Shown: piece after piece, positions 22,921-35,400 of the stretch
Position numbering within the stretch: the first letter of the stretch is position 1
How the letters are laid out: the number at the start of each line of letters is the position of its first letter
NCBI GenBank assembly: GCA_964036665.1
Contig: OZ038532.1
Span: 21,789,037 to 21,853,036 of the forward strand
Direction of reading: 5' to 3'
Source: Gordius sp. MW1
Taxonomy: Eukaryota; Nematomorpha; Gordioida; Gordea; Gordiidae
Length of the DNA: 64,000 nucleotides
The notes under the pieces: model-generated
Database searches by the model: none
What the model saw: only the letters and a program-made list of their open reading frames with translations
What the model was told of the DNA's origin: nothing
Made by a program: the position numbers and the translations under genes

Positions 22921-23564
22921 GGAACGATTTTATTGAACTTGCAAAATGTTAAATGTGAAAATTGATATAAAGCTTAATACAAATTTATGATTTGTTTTGG
23001 AATTTCTTATAAATAACATATCACAGCAGTGTCTGAAGATAATTGATCAAATGATTTAATGTTAAATTCCGGATTACCATCAAGGATGATGTATGATTAT
23101 AAGAATAAGAAGTCTATTTTTTTAAATATATATGGTTCCCGTTGGGGTAGCTCGTATAATAGTGCATGTAAAATAACATTTTGTGGCAACTAAGACACAT
23201 CTCAATAAGGAAATAATTTGTTTTTTTTGAAGTTAAATAGAAAACTGAATTTTTTTTTAAATTAAATATTTTTGTGATTTCCTTCCAAAAGAAATTAGTT
23301 TGTTGGTCTCGCCAAACGTTACGTTCCAAATATAATAAACGTTAATGAAGTCATTAAACATCTAATTAATTAAATTGCTCCTAAAACAATCTAAATGTTT
23401 TGTTTATACTATATAAATATAATATTCATTGAATTCTCATGAAAGCTTATTTTAGATTTCCATGTGAACAATGGTCGCGAAGGATGCGTCAAAGCTGCAT
23501 TTGGTTTTATTCTCGAGTTTTGATATAACGCACATAAATGATATTTATTGAATAAAATTGTTTA

Positions 23565-24963
23565 TCTTATATATAAAAATGAAACTATGTGTGTATGTGT
23601 GTATGCCGCCACCAATTTTGTAAAACTAGCAGACCGATTTAGCTCAAAATTTCACAGTTTATTCCCCACACTCCGGAGCATGTTTTAAGGTTTGTTCCAG
23701 CCTAAGCGGTCCAGTAGTTTTCGAGAGGTCAAGTTTTTTTGTTTTATAAGTTTTGGCACTTAATAAAGACGTCATATGACGTCATTTTGTGACAAAAATC
23801 AAATTTAATAATGATAAGACGTTTATTTTTATTCAGAAACAATACAAATAATCAGAATTGTTAAGGTAAATTTTTTTCCATCCCAATAATCTACAAATAA
23901 TCGGAGCCTTTTTTTCCATCCCGACAATCTACAAATAATCGGAGCTTCCAAAAATTGTGGCAAACTCCTAGACCTATTTGGTTCAAAATTTTACACTTCA
24001 TTCCTGACACTGCCGAATGCGAAAAAAAATTTTTCCCATCCCGATAATATACAAATAATCGGAGCCTTTTTTTCCATCCCGACAATCTACAAATAATCGG
24101 AGACGCCACCAATTTTGGAAATCTACCAGACCGATTTGATTCAAAATTTCACACTTCATTCCTGACACTCTGGAATGCCTCAAAATATGCACAATCATCA
24201 TTTGGGATGAATGTACGATGGCACATAAAAAAGTGAGGCGCTGGATTGTATACTCCGAGATTTGAGACAGATTGCACGTCCTATGGGAGGAGCTCTCTTG
24301 CTGCTAGCCGGTGACTTCCGTCAAACCTTGCCAGTCATCCCAAAGTCAACACCCTCAGATGAGCTTAATGCTTGCCTGAAAGCGTCATACCTTTGGAGAA
24401 GTGTGAAGATAATCAGGCTAACCACCAACATTCGTGTTCATTAACTTCAAGTTGATTCGGCCCAACCATTTGCTAACCAACTGTTGGACTTGGGAGACGG
24501 TAAATTTCCAATTGAACCTACAACGCACGAAATATCATTTCAATCGCACTTTTGCAAAATACAGTCATCAATTGAAGATGTCGTAAATATGGTGTTCCCG
24601 GAAATTCTTATTAACTTCACAAACCACGACTGGCTTTATGAACGGGCTATCTTGGCTCCGAAGAATGACGACGTGAACAAAATAAATAATCGCATTCTAT
24701 TGAACATTCCCGGTGAACCATTTACTTACACATCTGTTGACACAGTTATCGATGCAGATCAGGCGGTGAATTATCCAACTGAATTTCTAAATTCATTGGA
24801 ACCATCGGGAATGCCACCTCCCAAATTGATTTTGAAAATTGGTTCACCTATAATGATCCTTCGCAATTTAAATCTACCTAAGTTGTGTAACGGAACCAGC
24901 ATCGGGAACCCGGGTAAATGGCAAAACAACGTTTGCCGGGTTCATCTAGTATTAAATAAGTAG
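23565..24963 (+). mobile_element. Truncated Helitron with 5' end and helicase remnant
   Basis: The 5' terminus TCTTATATATAAAAATGAAA is preceded by host A and followed by (TGTGTA)n, as in Helitron 5' ends. A module 'gccaccaattttg' / 'agaccgattt' / 'tcaaaatttcac' is repeated, and 'ccatcccgacaatctacaaa' with 'taatcggagcc' occurs four times in two pairs (23872-23944, 24030-24105). The helicase remnant follows at 24202. No 3' CTAG hairpin end is seen. Confidence 0.65.
24202..24963 (+). pseudogene. Helitron PIF1-like helicase fragment
   Basis: The region reads WDECTMAHKK (Walker B), then RPMGGALLLLAGDFRQTLPV (helicase motif III, GDFRQ) and WRSVKIIRLTTNIRV, then LGDGKFPI, AILAPKNDDVNKINNRIL and PPKLILKIGSPIMILRNLN. 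All are typical of the C-terminal half of Helitron Rep/helicase proteins. Stops and frame changes (around 24250 and 24441) break it, and the Rep nuclease and Walker A parts are absent. It is a dead remnant. Confidence 0.85.
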
Positions 24964-25158
24964 AGTTATATGAATGAATAGGGTTTAAACATTTTATCCT
25001 ACAGCTATTAATATGTCACATTTTCTTTCATTTCTCCACCTAATTTTGGTTTAAAAATGTGGGAAGTAGACAATAATTGAAAAAAATGCATAAAATAAAA
25101 CACTATACGACACTTTCGCTTTAGCTCGTACCAATTCAGTCTATATCATTTCTCCTGT

Positions 25159-25308
25159 CATGGGCGTATCAGGATTGGAACTTGAGTAGGGGCAATAATG
25201 TTCAAAGAAGGGGCAAAATTTAAGCCATAATTATATTAAATTTTGAAGAATTTCTGGATATAGAGGGCGGCCACCGCCCCTCCCTGCGACACCCTCGCTA
25301 CGTCCACG
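25159..25308. mobile_element. hAT MITE, CATGGGCGTAGCC family
   Basis: It runs from CATGGGCGTATCAGG to the complement of CGTGGACGTAGCG. Flanking 8-mers tctcctgt (25151-25158) and tctcctcg (25309-25316) match at six of eight positions. The body has the usual 'ggggcaaaat' and 'gggcggccaccgcccc'. Confidence 0.75.
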
Positions 25309-25911
25309 TCTCCTCGTCTCCTGTCATCTCTTATATTTCGCCAATTTTGGGCTTATACCGTCTTTATACGATGTGCCAAGTGATTTTTCTCTCGTCTCCA
25401 TACACTAGTTTTTCTATCCGAGTGTCTTCTCGTTAATTTTCCAGATCCACTCGAACAAACGCATTTTAACCGCTACAAAAATTGTTCTTTTTTCCTTAAT
25501 GGCTGATTTGTTGGCACCATATGAATCTTTGAACTTTAGCGATACTTCCTTAATTATCCCTTCAACCAATTACTCCTTATATCGCTTTTTTGAACCCAAA
25601 ATATTTAAATATCTTTTAGTATGTATAGGTTTAAAATTTAAAGACTTGTTTATTTGCCTTTGATTTCCGGCTTCAGGCGTTTATACACACTCTTAGGTCG
25701 ATAACATGTTATATATCCGTTTGATCTACACTTATGATTAAAAATTCTTAAGTTCGGCTAAAGGCCATGTGAAGTATTTTCGTGTCCTGTCGGGTTCGTG
25801 TCGGAAATTTAAAAACGTTTTTAGGTCGGGTTTTGGTTAACAAAGTGAACGATTTCCGGTCGGCTGAGATGAAAAAAGTTAAGCAGGCCTCTAACCCAAC
25901 TAATAAAAATA

Positions 25912-26096
25912 ATTTTATTAGTAACTAGGGCCCGGGTGGGGAAACTAATGAACAAAGGATAATTAGAATATTAATCACAAAAACATATGGTTTTACCAAC
26001 TCGGATTTGGCTTACAATATTAAAATATATAATTATAGCAATAATATAATCTGTAGAAAATAATATACAAATAAAAGTTATACTAAATATCACATC
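25912..26096. repeat. ~180-bp direct repeat, left copy (possible LTR)
   Basis: 'aactagggcc.gggtgggg', 'aaactaatgaacaaaggata' and 'caaataaaagttatactaaa' recur in the same order at 27975-28157. The pair brackets a Ty3-type integrase fragment, so they may be diverged LTR pieces. Confidence 0.55.
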
Positions 26097-26879
26097 CCTA
26101 AAGGATATGAATTAAGAATTTGAAGGAATCTATTTTAGTAATTGACGAAAGTTATTGGGAGATGGCCGGTGTAAGGGTTTAGAAGTCAACTAGGTAAAAA
26201 TGCGCTTAGACATGTCAATCACGATCAACTGACAGATATACTGTCCTATCTTGACACACGTCAATTACGTTTATACGAGAAATATAATACTAATTAATTG
26301 TAAATAAGTATATTATGAGATATATAATACTAAATTGTAAATAAATATATAATTAATTGTAAATGAATATATTTTTTTAAATAAATTTGTTTTATTAAAT
26401 TTAGAATTGTGTTAATACTAAGATAATATTAAATTAACTGGCAAAACTTAATATATTTATTATCATAATAAACTTTATGTAGCTATGAAATATAATTTCT
26501 ACTAAATAACTTATTAAATTTAGAATTGTGTTAATAACTTATTAAATTTAGATCTGTTCTGTGTTAATAGTTAAGATAATAATAAATTATTAGGGCTCTA
26601 ATTGGCAAAACTTAATATATTTATATCATAATAAACTTTATGTGGCTAAAAATATAATTTCTACTAAATAATAAATGTGGTAATAACTTTAATGATAAAG
26701 TAAAGTACTAATTTTGTCACATGTCTCTGTTTATATTTACTTTTCTACTAAACTAAGCAATAAATTTGTGGTAATAAATTAAATGATATTAATAAATTTA
26801 AAAGTACTACTGTGGAGATAAATTTATTAGTTAAAATCATATATATATATATATGTATAAATGATCATAAACATATATA

Positions 26880-27105
26880 GTTCTTTCAATGGAAAAGTAT
26901 AATCAATAACAACCAACATGCAAATGTTGCCTTGTTCTGTTTTAGGCAACATGCAGAGATCTATTCCAACATGTTTCCAATTCCAAGGGGTTGGAATCAG
27001 AGCCGCATTATGAAGAACTGGTGTGGCCTTATCAATTCTAGCCATGTGTGTCTGACATGCATGACAAGCCCCAACGTGGGGGGGGGGGGGGGTAAAGTAA
27101 CACAC
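26880..27105 (-). pseudogene. Ty3/gypsy-type integrase fragment
   Basis: The minus strand reads a C..C zinc-knuckle end (ACHACQTH), PVLHNAALIPTPWNWKHVGI and DL, then a CMLVVIDY segment. That is the usual order at the start of the integrase catalytic core. It is cut off on both sides and interrupted by a G-run at 27078-27092. Confidence 0.7.
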
Positions 27106-27974
27106 GTACTGAAATTAAATAGAAAGTAATAGTATCACTATGTACTTAAAGTTACAGGAAAAGGGGTTACTCAGTGAGTATGCCTCTGATAGGCAGATAT
27201 ACTTCTCGTATAAGATCAAAAGATCCGACAATGTTAAGAAATCTAACAATAAATGTTGTAATTAATCGAATGACACTTTGTTTTACCAGGGGTTGGGGGA
27301 AATGGGGAATCCACGTATCAAGGGATACGATAATTAAACTATTCTTCTTTCACGTATTCACATATACGACATCTTTCCCTTTAAAAAATTGAAGGCTCCC
27401 TCTGGTTTTGTTCTTGGACATTCTCATGTGCTCCATCAACAATGTGTAACATTCAATAAACTCTTGAAGTGGGCTAGCTGTAAGGGTGAGATGGGGCGGA
27501 AATTGTCAGTAGGTGAAATATGTAGGGTTTGAGGGTGTGGACTTGGCAAAGCGGGTTCTGGGGATCCAAGAATGGGTTAGCTGGGAAGGTGAGATGGGGT
27601 GGATTTGGAAAAGTGGTTTTTTGGGGAAGCTATTGGCAGGGGTTGAATTGATATGTGGTTTTTCATTTAAAGTCTTAGGGTGTTCCTGGCATACGGGATC
27701 TCTTGAGTTACCTAATTTATGGACTTTGGGAATAATCCTATCCTCCCCACATTGTAAATAGGCAAGAGAAACAAGTTAGAATATCTCCATAGAATAATGT
27801 TATCTTTTTCATTGAATTAACATCATAAGTTCTTATCCTATTTCTTCCTTAGATTTACGTATTAAATTCTTTTTTCATTGAATCTTCTATGCATACTTCT
27901 TGAATGGAATTCCCTTTTTGTTCAATAACCTTGGTTTATAGAGGCCTTGGGTTCTCCTTCGTCTATCACCATTA

Positions 27975-28157
27975 TTAAAAATAATAAGATGATTTTATTA
28001 TTAACTAGGGCCGGGGTGGGGAAACTAATGAACAAAGGATAATTAGATTAATAATCACAAAAACATATGGTTCGTATTTGGCTTACAATATTAAAATATA
28101 TAATTATATCAATAATATAATCGGTAGAAAATGATATACAAATAAAAGTTATACTAA
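27975..28157. repeat. ~180-bp direct repeat, right copy (possible LTR)
   Basis: Partner of 25912-26096, about 2 kb apart. The piece 'ttcttctttcacgtattcac' after it (28160) also recurs at 27340, showing further duplication inside this block. Confidence 0.55.
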
Positions 28158-28199
28158 ATTAAACTATTCTTCTTTCACGTATTCACATATACGACACCA

Positions 28200-29080
28200 A
28201 CCTAAGTAATATCGTAAGTGCATACTTTTACAAAAATTATGGACGCTCAATTTGCCCATATCAACATTAAAAAAATCTGCTATTTATTTAAGAGAAGCAT
28301 AATATTTTTAGTTGACAATATTAAAATTATTAATTCCCTTTGGTTAAAAATTTCTCTTAAATTACCTTGAATAAATAATATACATCCATTTTATCATGAA
28401 GATCTCACCAAAAGCCAAAGAAAAAACGTTTATTTATTGAGACCTTTTCAAAATAAGTTTTGAACTACAGATTTAGATTCTTGAGATTATAAGGTATTTG
28501 AAAGGTTAAATTAGTTATAGTCCTGATTTTAATTTTTCATATTAATTGTTAGTTTAATAAAATGTTACAATCCTTAAATTTAATTTTTAATTGTTATGAT
28601 TAAATAAGTGAGAAAAAGGAAAATAAAATATTTTTAAACAAAGGCACATTACAAAAACAATAAAAAGGCGAAATCATCAAGGCAGAATAAACTGATAGCC
28701 GTGCAGACGCCCTCCTTTTCACCATCAAAATTTAACTGATTTATAGAATTAATTTTAACTTACTATATATTATATAGAAATCAACTACATCTGTCATTAT
28801 ATCGATAGAGAATGTGAGAAAATTTATTCTGGACTTTAAGCTCTATTGTACTGCTTAACATTTGGACAAGATTATTAAATGATTACATAAATTGTATTGT
28901 CTTGATTCTAAAAAAAAGTAATGTGAAACGTGTAATTGCCTATTTTAGGTACTATTACAGCAATGGCCTCACTGTGTGTGCCTAAAAAAGACACGCCTTG
29001 TTTTGTAGTTTTAAGTAGTATTTGAATACAATTAGAATTCGGATTCTTAACTTTGGTTATGGTCAAGATAAAGCCTTAAA
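28200..29080. other. AT-rich gap without recognised features
   Basis: No gene, terminal repeat or array recognised between the retroelement debris and the MITE upstream of CSE1L. Confidence 0.35.
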
Positions 29081-29092
29081 GTCTTGCACACC

Positions 29093-29267
29093 GGTGCCCT
29101 ATCAACTCGCCGAAAACAATCTCGCCGAAAAATAATGTCCCCCAGCTAAAAAAAGGTCCCCAAGCTTATTAACCCTAACCTATCAACCAATCACAAATTT
29201 GGGGACATTTTTTAGCTGGGGGACATTATTTTCGGCGAGATTGTTTTCGGCGAGTTGACGGGCCACC
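29093..29267. mobile_element. Palindromic MITE with 9-bp target duplication (Mutator-like)
   Basis: Two nearly identical ~65-bp arms face each other: GGTG.CCC.TCAACTCGCCG, then aaaacaatctcgccgaaaa and taatgtcccccagct. The flanks carry a perfect 9-bp repeat ttgcacacc at 29084-29092 and 29268-29276. A 9-bp duplication with long inverted repeats points to a Mutator-type transposase. It lies about 225 bp upstream of the CSE1L ATG, so it may sit in the promoter. Confidence 0.8.
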
Positions 29268-29492
29268 TTGCACACCATATACATTTTTTATAATTGCTCA
29301 TTATTATAAAACCTATATATAGTAAATAAACTTTACAATCCCGTGATTATTTAAATATAAATTTTGAATATTACAGGAGATCTGTTTCTATGGCAATGGC
29401 AAATATGATAACGTAATGTGATTTACTGATTTGATATCATTTGTACCTTATTGCCGTAAACATTTGCTATTGAATTTGTAAAAAATTTAAAT

Positions 29493-32400
29493 ATGGAATT
29501 GAACGAAGCTAATTTATCTTCTTTAGCTTTGCAATTGCAGCAGACCCTTCATCCCGATTTCAGTAAAAGAAAGTCAGGTAATTTAGGTCTGCACTTATCA
29601 TTATTACTATTTTTAGCTGAAGTGTTTTTGCGATCATTAGAAAATAATCAAGGATTCTCTTTGCTACTTCTTGCTTTAATTGGAAAAGCTGATGTTGATA
29701 TGGTTGTAAGACTTAGCGCAGCGATTGCTTTTAAAAATTTTATCAACAGGAATTGGAAAGTATGCTTTTTAATTTGTTGATTGTTATATGTTTTAAGAAT
29801 GAAGACAATGACAATGCCATTACTGTGGGAGATAGAAATTTAATAAAAACACAAATAGTTGATTTGATGACAAGCATGCCTGAGACTATTCAGAGACAAG
29901 TATATTATTTAGTTTGCATCAATCTCAAATTACTTATTTTATTTGGCTTAATAAGTATTCATAATATTAACATTTATTTTTATAATAAAATAAATTTACT
30001 TATGAAAGTCTTGTCACTTTTATTTCTTTGTAAAATTTTAAATTTTGCTACGATATAAGTTAGGACAAGCTATTAGCATTATTGGTAAGGAAGATTTTCC
30101 AGAGAAATGGCCGGAGCTCATTACAAATATGGTAGACAAATTTCAATCTGGTGATTTTAGAATGATAAATGGTGTCTTACAGACTGCACAATCCATTTTT
30201 CAGAGGTAATTTAGCATGAGATATAAAGATTTTATTTCTTAGATATCGCCATGAATTCAAGTCTGATAGGTTGTGGTCAGAAATAAAATTTGTTTTGGAA
30301 AATTTTGCACAGCCATTCACTCAATTATTTAAGGTATATTCGCTAGTGTTGTAAAAATGGCTGAGTAGTTGACCTTTAATTTTATTCAATTAAACATAAA
30401 CAGAAATTTTTGGTCTGTCTCTCTTATTCGGCCACTAGGCTTAGTCAAAATTTGAAATACAAACCAGAGTTGGCAGTTAGTCTTCAATTAAACCAAAGAT
30501 TGACCAAGCAAAACCTAGCCATTTTTACAACATTTCTATTTATTAATTTAAATATATGTTTAATTATTCAAGCTACGTGTCTAATTTTTATATTTTTCCA
30601 CAATCTTTTGACAAATATTCAAATGTTTTGAAATAAATATAAACAGGGAACTATGCAATTGGCTACACAATATTCAAATGATCAAGCTGCTTTAAACATC
30701 ATAATCCATTCATTGACTCTGATCACAGAAATATTTTATAGTTTGAATTATCAGGATCTCCCAGAATTTTTTGAAGACAATATGGCCGTTTGGATGCAAA
30801 ACTTTTTGGCTTTGCTAGAATTGAAGAACACAAATACTACAATTGATGTATAATTCATTAAAATTTATTAATTTTAAATCAAACAAATATAGGGCGAAGA
30901 TGTTCTTAGCCCATTAGATATTTTGAAGACTAGAATTTGTGAAAGCATAACTTTGTATGCTCAAAAATATGATGATGAATTCAAAGACCATATTGGTCCA
31001 TTTGTTCAAGCCGTTTGGAATATTTTGACTACTTCAGGACCCAGTTTGAGATTTGATTCTGTAAGATAATTTAATAATTTTGTTGAATAAATTCAATTTT
31101 ACTTTAAAATCGTTTGGCTCTAATATTATATAGCTAGTGACACAAGCAATAGAATTTTTGGCTACGGTCATAAGAAAACCGCAATATGGGCATTTATTTA
31201 GCAATCCTCAAATTTATGAACACATATGTGGCAGCATTGTTATTCCCAATATGGAGCTGAGAGAATGTGACATTGAAACATTTGAAGATAACCCTTTTGA
31301 ATACATACGGATGGATATGGAAGCTTCAGGTTACTCATTTATATTTTATTTAAAATAATTTTATTTACATTTGTTAATTAGAATCTTAGTTCAATTATAT
31401 TGAGTACTTGATTGCATTTTCAATTATTGCTGAAAAATTAATTAAATTGATGTTTTTATGGATATAATAATCATTTAAGATCAATTCAATTTATAAAAGT
31501 TTGCTTTTATTTATATAATAAACAAAAAGTTCTAGCCTAAATAGTCTCCAAACTAAGAAGTAACTGATTTTGTATACATTGAGTTTTAAATGAATGAATG
31601 ATTTGACGATACCTAGATGTTGGGACGCGTAGAAAAGCAGCTTCTGACATGATAAAAGCTTTGAAATTTCATTTTGACGGTCAAAAGGATAATCCCCTAA
31701 CCCGAAGTTTTCACCAATTCGTTCGATCTCTGTTGGATCGTTACGCCACGGACCGAATTGCCCATTGGAAATCCAAAGATCTCGCCATATACCTCCTCTC
31801 TAGCCTACAACTGGCTTATCAAACGTCAGCTCTTTTGACCGAACCCGGCAGAGTTGCCTTCGCTCCGCTAGTCAATGCTCAAAACGAAGCTTTGGATATG
31901 GAACCATCTAAATTTTTCGCAACCCACGTATACCCCGAATTGGCTCGACCCCTGAGTGAGTATGGCATGTTAAGGCTACTAAGATAAAAATTAAGAAAAA
32001 CAATGAATTTTATTCATGTAGAAATATTAATAATAAAAATCAGCGAAAATTATAGTGTAATTTACATAGTGACGTTAAGTTATTAAGCGTAAAACTACAA
32101 AGTATGAAAATTTAATTTAATAAAAAAGACTACCATTTTAGATATTTAAAGTTTGGGGTTGCAATTAGAGTTTTGCCTCGAGTTAAGCGCCTTTATTTGA
32201 CTTGTGATTATTTTCGATATATTTGTGTTTTTATTTAGATTATTTTATATTTTAAAATTTGTTGGACGGTAATTGTATAATTTGATAAACTTTTTATTCT
32301 TTGCAATGGAATATATTATAGTTTAACTAACAATTAATGCTGCTAAAAATAATGTAGGTAAAATTATTACTAAAGCATTTAACCTCCTGAATACCATTCT

Positions 32401-35400
32401 AATAACACCATATTAATATCTCAACAAATTGTTTTCCTGAAAAATTTTAATATTTTTTATTTTAAATTCGCACTGTTCGACTCGGCCCCACAAATTAGAC
32501 TCCGAATTGCCGGTTGTGCAAGCGGATTGCATTAAGTACCTAACCCTGTTTCGTACCGTGATACGGGACGAAGATGAAGTTAGAAATCAGCTGATCGGCA
32601 CCGATGACGTCATCACATCGTCGACGCGTCACGTGATTCTAAAATTTCTGACGTCACCATCGATCGTGGTTCATTCGTACGCCGCCATTTTCTTAGAGAG
32701 GGTCATGGTCACAAAACGCCCCGACACCCAAATAGCCATGTAAATCGCAATTTCATTTCAAATTAATTCCGATAATATATTTATAAATACATCATAAAGA
32801 TCTTAATATTAAGGGGCTAATAATCTAAAAAAATATTGAATTTAGCGTCAGCCCGATCTCCTAAAAGACCGATTTTTAACCTTTGAATCCCTACAACTCG
32901 AAGTAGGAGCCTAAATAAACGAAAATTTTTGTATATAATATCAATAGTTTTACATTTCACCAAATTTCATAAAAATCTGAAGGGGTCGGCCGAAAGCGTG
33001 GCGTTCAGACATGGAATGTCCCATATTGTATTATTTATTTCAATGATGGTGTTTTCTTAGGAGAGACCAGGCGCATCTGAACCATAATATTTAATGTTCT
33101 CTTGAAATTTTAAACATTAAAGTACTTAAAATGTAGTTTTTAACAAAAGAAATTTTGAAATTAGTAGTAGGTCCGGGCTAACATATGTATCACACATGGC
33201 GTATAACATCTTATGACCTCAAAATAAGGTTTTCATCCATTCTTTTAATAATCATTTCCCATTTGTTTTATGCGAATTATTTTGGCTGGCTACAACATAA
33301 AAATACTCATAGCATCGGTCCCCACTACTATTTTGTGCAACCAATAAAGAATTGGATATATTTTAATATAAAATTCTAAAATACTGTGAATATACGAATT
33401 AATTGTAACTTTTTTTAATGGCATAAAAATATTTTTAAATGAATTGTTAGTCTCAAACCTGAACAGCTGAAAGATTCTTTGCCGATGTTGGTCGAAAATT
33501 TATTTAAAGCCATGACTATACAGGGCTCCACCGAAAACGAATATCTTATGAAAGGTATCTACGTTATATTTTACGAAATTTAAAAAGGCAGACGATAAAA
33601 TAGCTAGGTTATAGCATTTGGAATTAAGTTTTTTATTTCATTTACGTAATTATTTAGCCCTCATGCGAACTGTTTCTACCTTCAAAAATTACATAAACCC
33701 CTTGGCTCAACCGATGGCCATTAAATTGGCAGAAGTCTTGGCTCGGGTTTGTAAGGTGAGCAAACACCAATTTTATTTTTTTGAAATGTTAATTTTCAAA
33801 TTTAATATCAAATTTCCGCTTTTCACCTAAATTTTTTGTTTGTAACACAGAATCCCAGTAAACCCTACTTCAATCATTACCTCTTCGAAACGCTTTGCCT
33901 AATCATACAAACAGTACCCAATTTGATACCCTCCTTCGAAGACCCGTTGCTAATTACCTTTCAAGATATCATGAAAAATGACGTTCAAGGTTTAAATTTT
34001 AAAAATTTAAAAATATTTTACAATTTAAAAGTAGTTTAATTAATAGGAAGTTTTAATAAATTATATGTAGATTAGTTCAAAAACAATGTTTTTATAATGT
34101 TTATTAGGTCGAACTAGTGTTGTTTGAAGGGCTGGATTTTTTTGGTCGACCTTTGCTTTTAGTCGACTAAACATCAGCAAACCAAAAATTGTTTGGTTAG
34201 TTTTTCTTAGTCGCATAAATAGACCAAGTGGTCATGTTTAGCCAGTCGACCAAACATTACCAGACCTTTTTACAACACTAAGTCTAACAATCTTTTAGCC
34301 ATGTTTCAGCAAAGTTTTTTATCCCTCTTCTGCATAGAATTCATGCCTTACGTCTTCCAAGAGTTGGCCGCGATGGTGGAAAATTATCCTTGTCCTCCCG
34401 AGGGCAAATTACCTAGCAAGTATGGGGAAATATTCCCTAGCTTATTGCTACCCCTGCTCTGGGACAACAAACCGGGCAACGTTCCCGCCTTGGTGCGTTT
34501 ACTCACAGCCTTCCTGCTCAAATCGGGCCAAGAAATTGGGGAAGGCCCAAAGCTGGTATATTAATACAGAATTAAACCCGCCGACTGTTGTAAAAATGGC
34601 TGGGTTTTGTTTGGTCGACCTTTGATTTTAGCCGGCTTGTTTATTCGACTTGTATGTTTAGTCGAATTTAAGACTAAAGTGTCGACCGTTAGTCAGTTAA
34701 ATCAAAGATCGACCAAACAAAAGCCAGCCGTTTTTACAACACTACAGCAAAGTCACTTTTTTTCAACCCGAACACGACCTTAAAGTATTAATTATAATTT
34801 TTAATCTTAACCCGACCCGAAGTCAGGTCGGAAATCGGGTCACCCGTGCAGGTCTATGATAGACTGGTGAGATTAGTTGATATTTATTAAGTAACCGCGT
34901 AGGTCGCCATTTTGAAATTTTATATCAACAAATTGAACGCTCTTCATTTTTTTGAATTTCATATTTATTTGCAAAATACTCCTTCCCGAGTCCCTTGAAA
35001 TTGGAAGTAGTATTGAGATATTTAAATTTAAAAAGAAGTTTAAAAAATTCAGTTTTTCAAATTAAAAGTGTGATCACTTTATCTGTCACGTTTTTGATTA
35101 ACATAGAGCAGGCTTGACTTTTATTGCATTACAGAGGAATTATATTTGTTTTGCCATTTTAATAAAGTTTAGTTTTGTTTAACACAGGGGGGGGGGGAAT
35201 TTTGAATGCTAAATTTGTTGAGAGTTTGATTTAAACAATTTAGATGACTTAGGTATAAAGGTCCAAATCTCAGGCTATCAAGCATTAAGGTTAAACTAGA
35301 AAAAAGTTGTGTTCAAACCTATAAAGATGTAATTATAAGATTTAAATGCGTGTTAAAATTTTGATTTTGCCTTAGCATCTAAAAAAATATTTTCTGAAAT

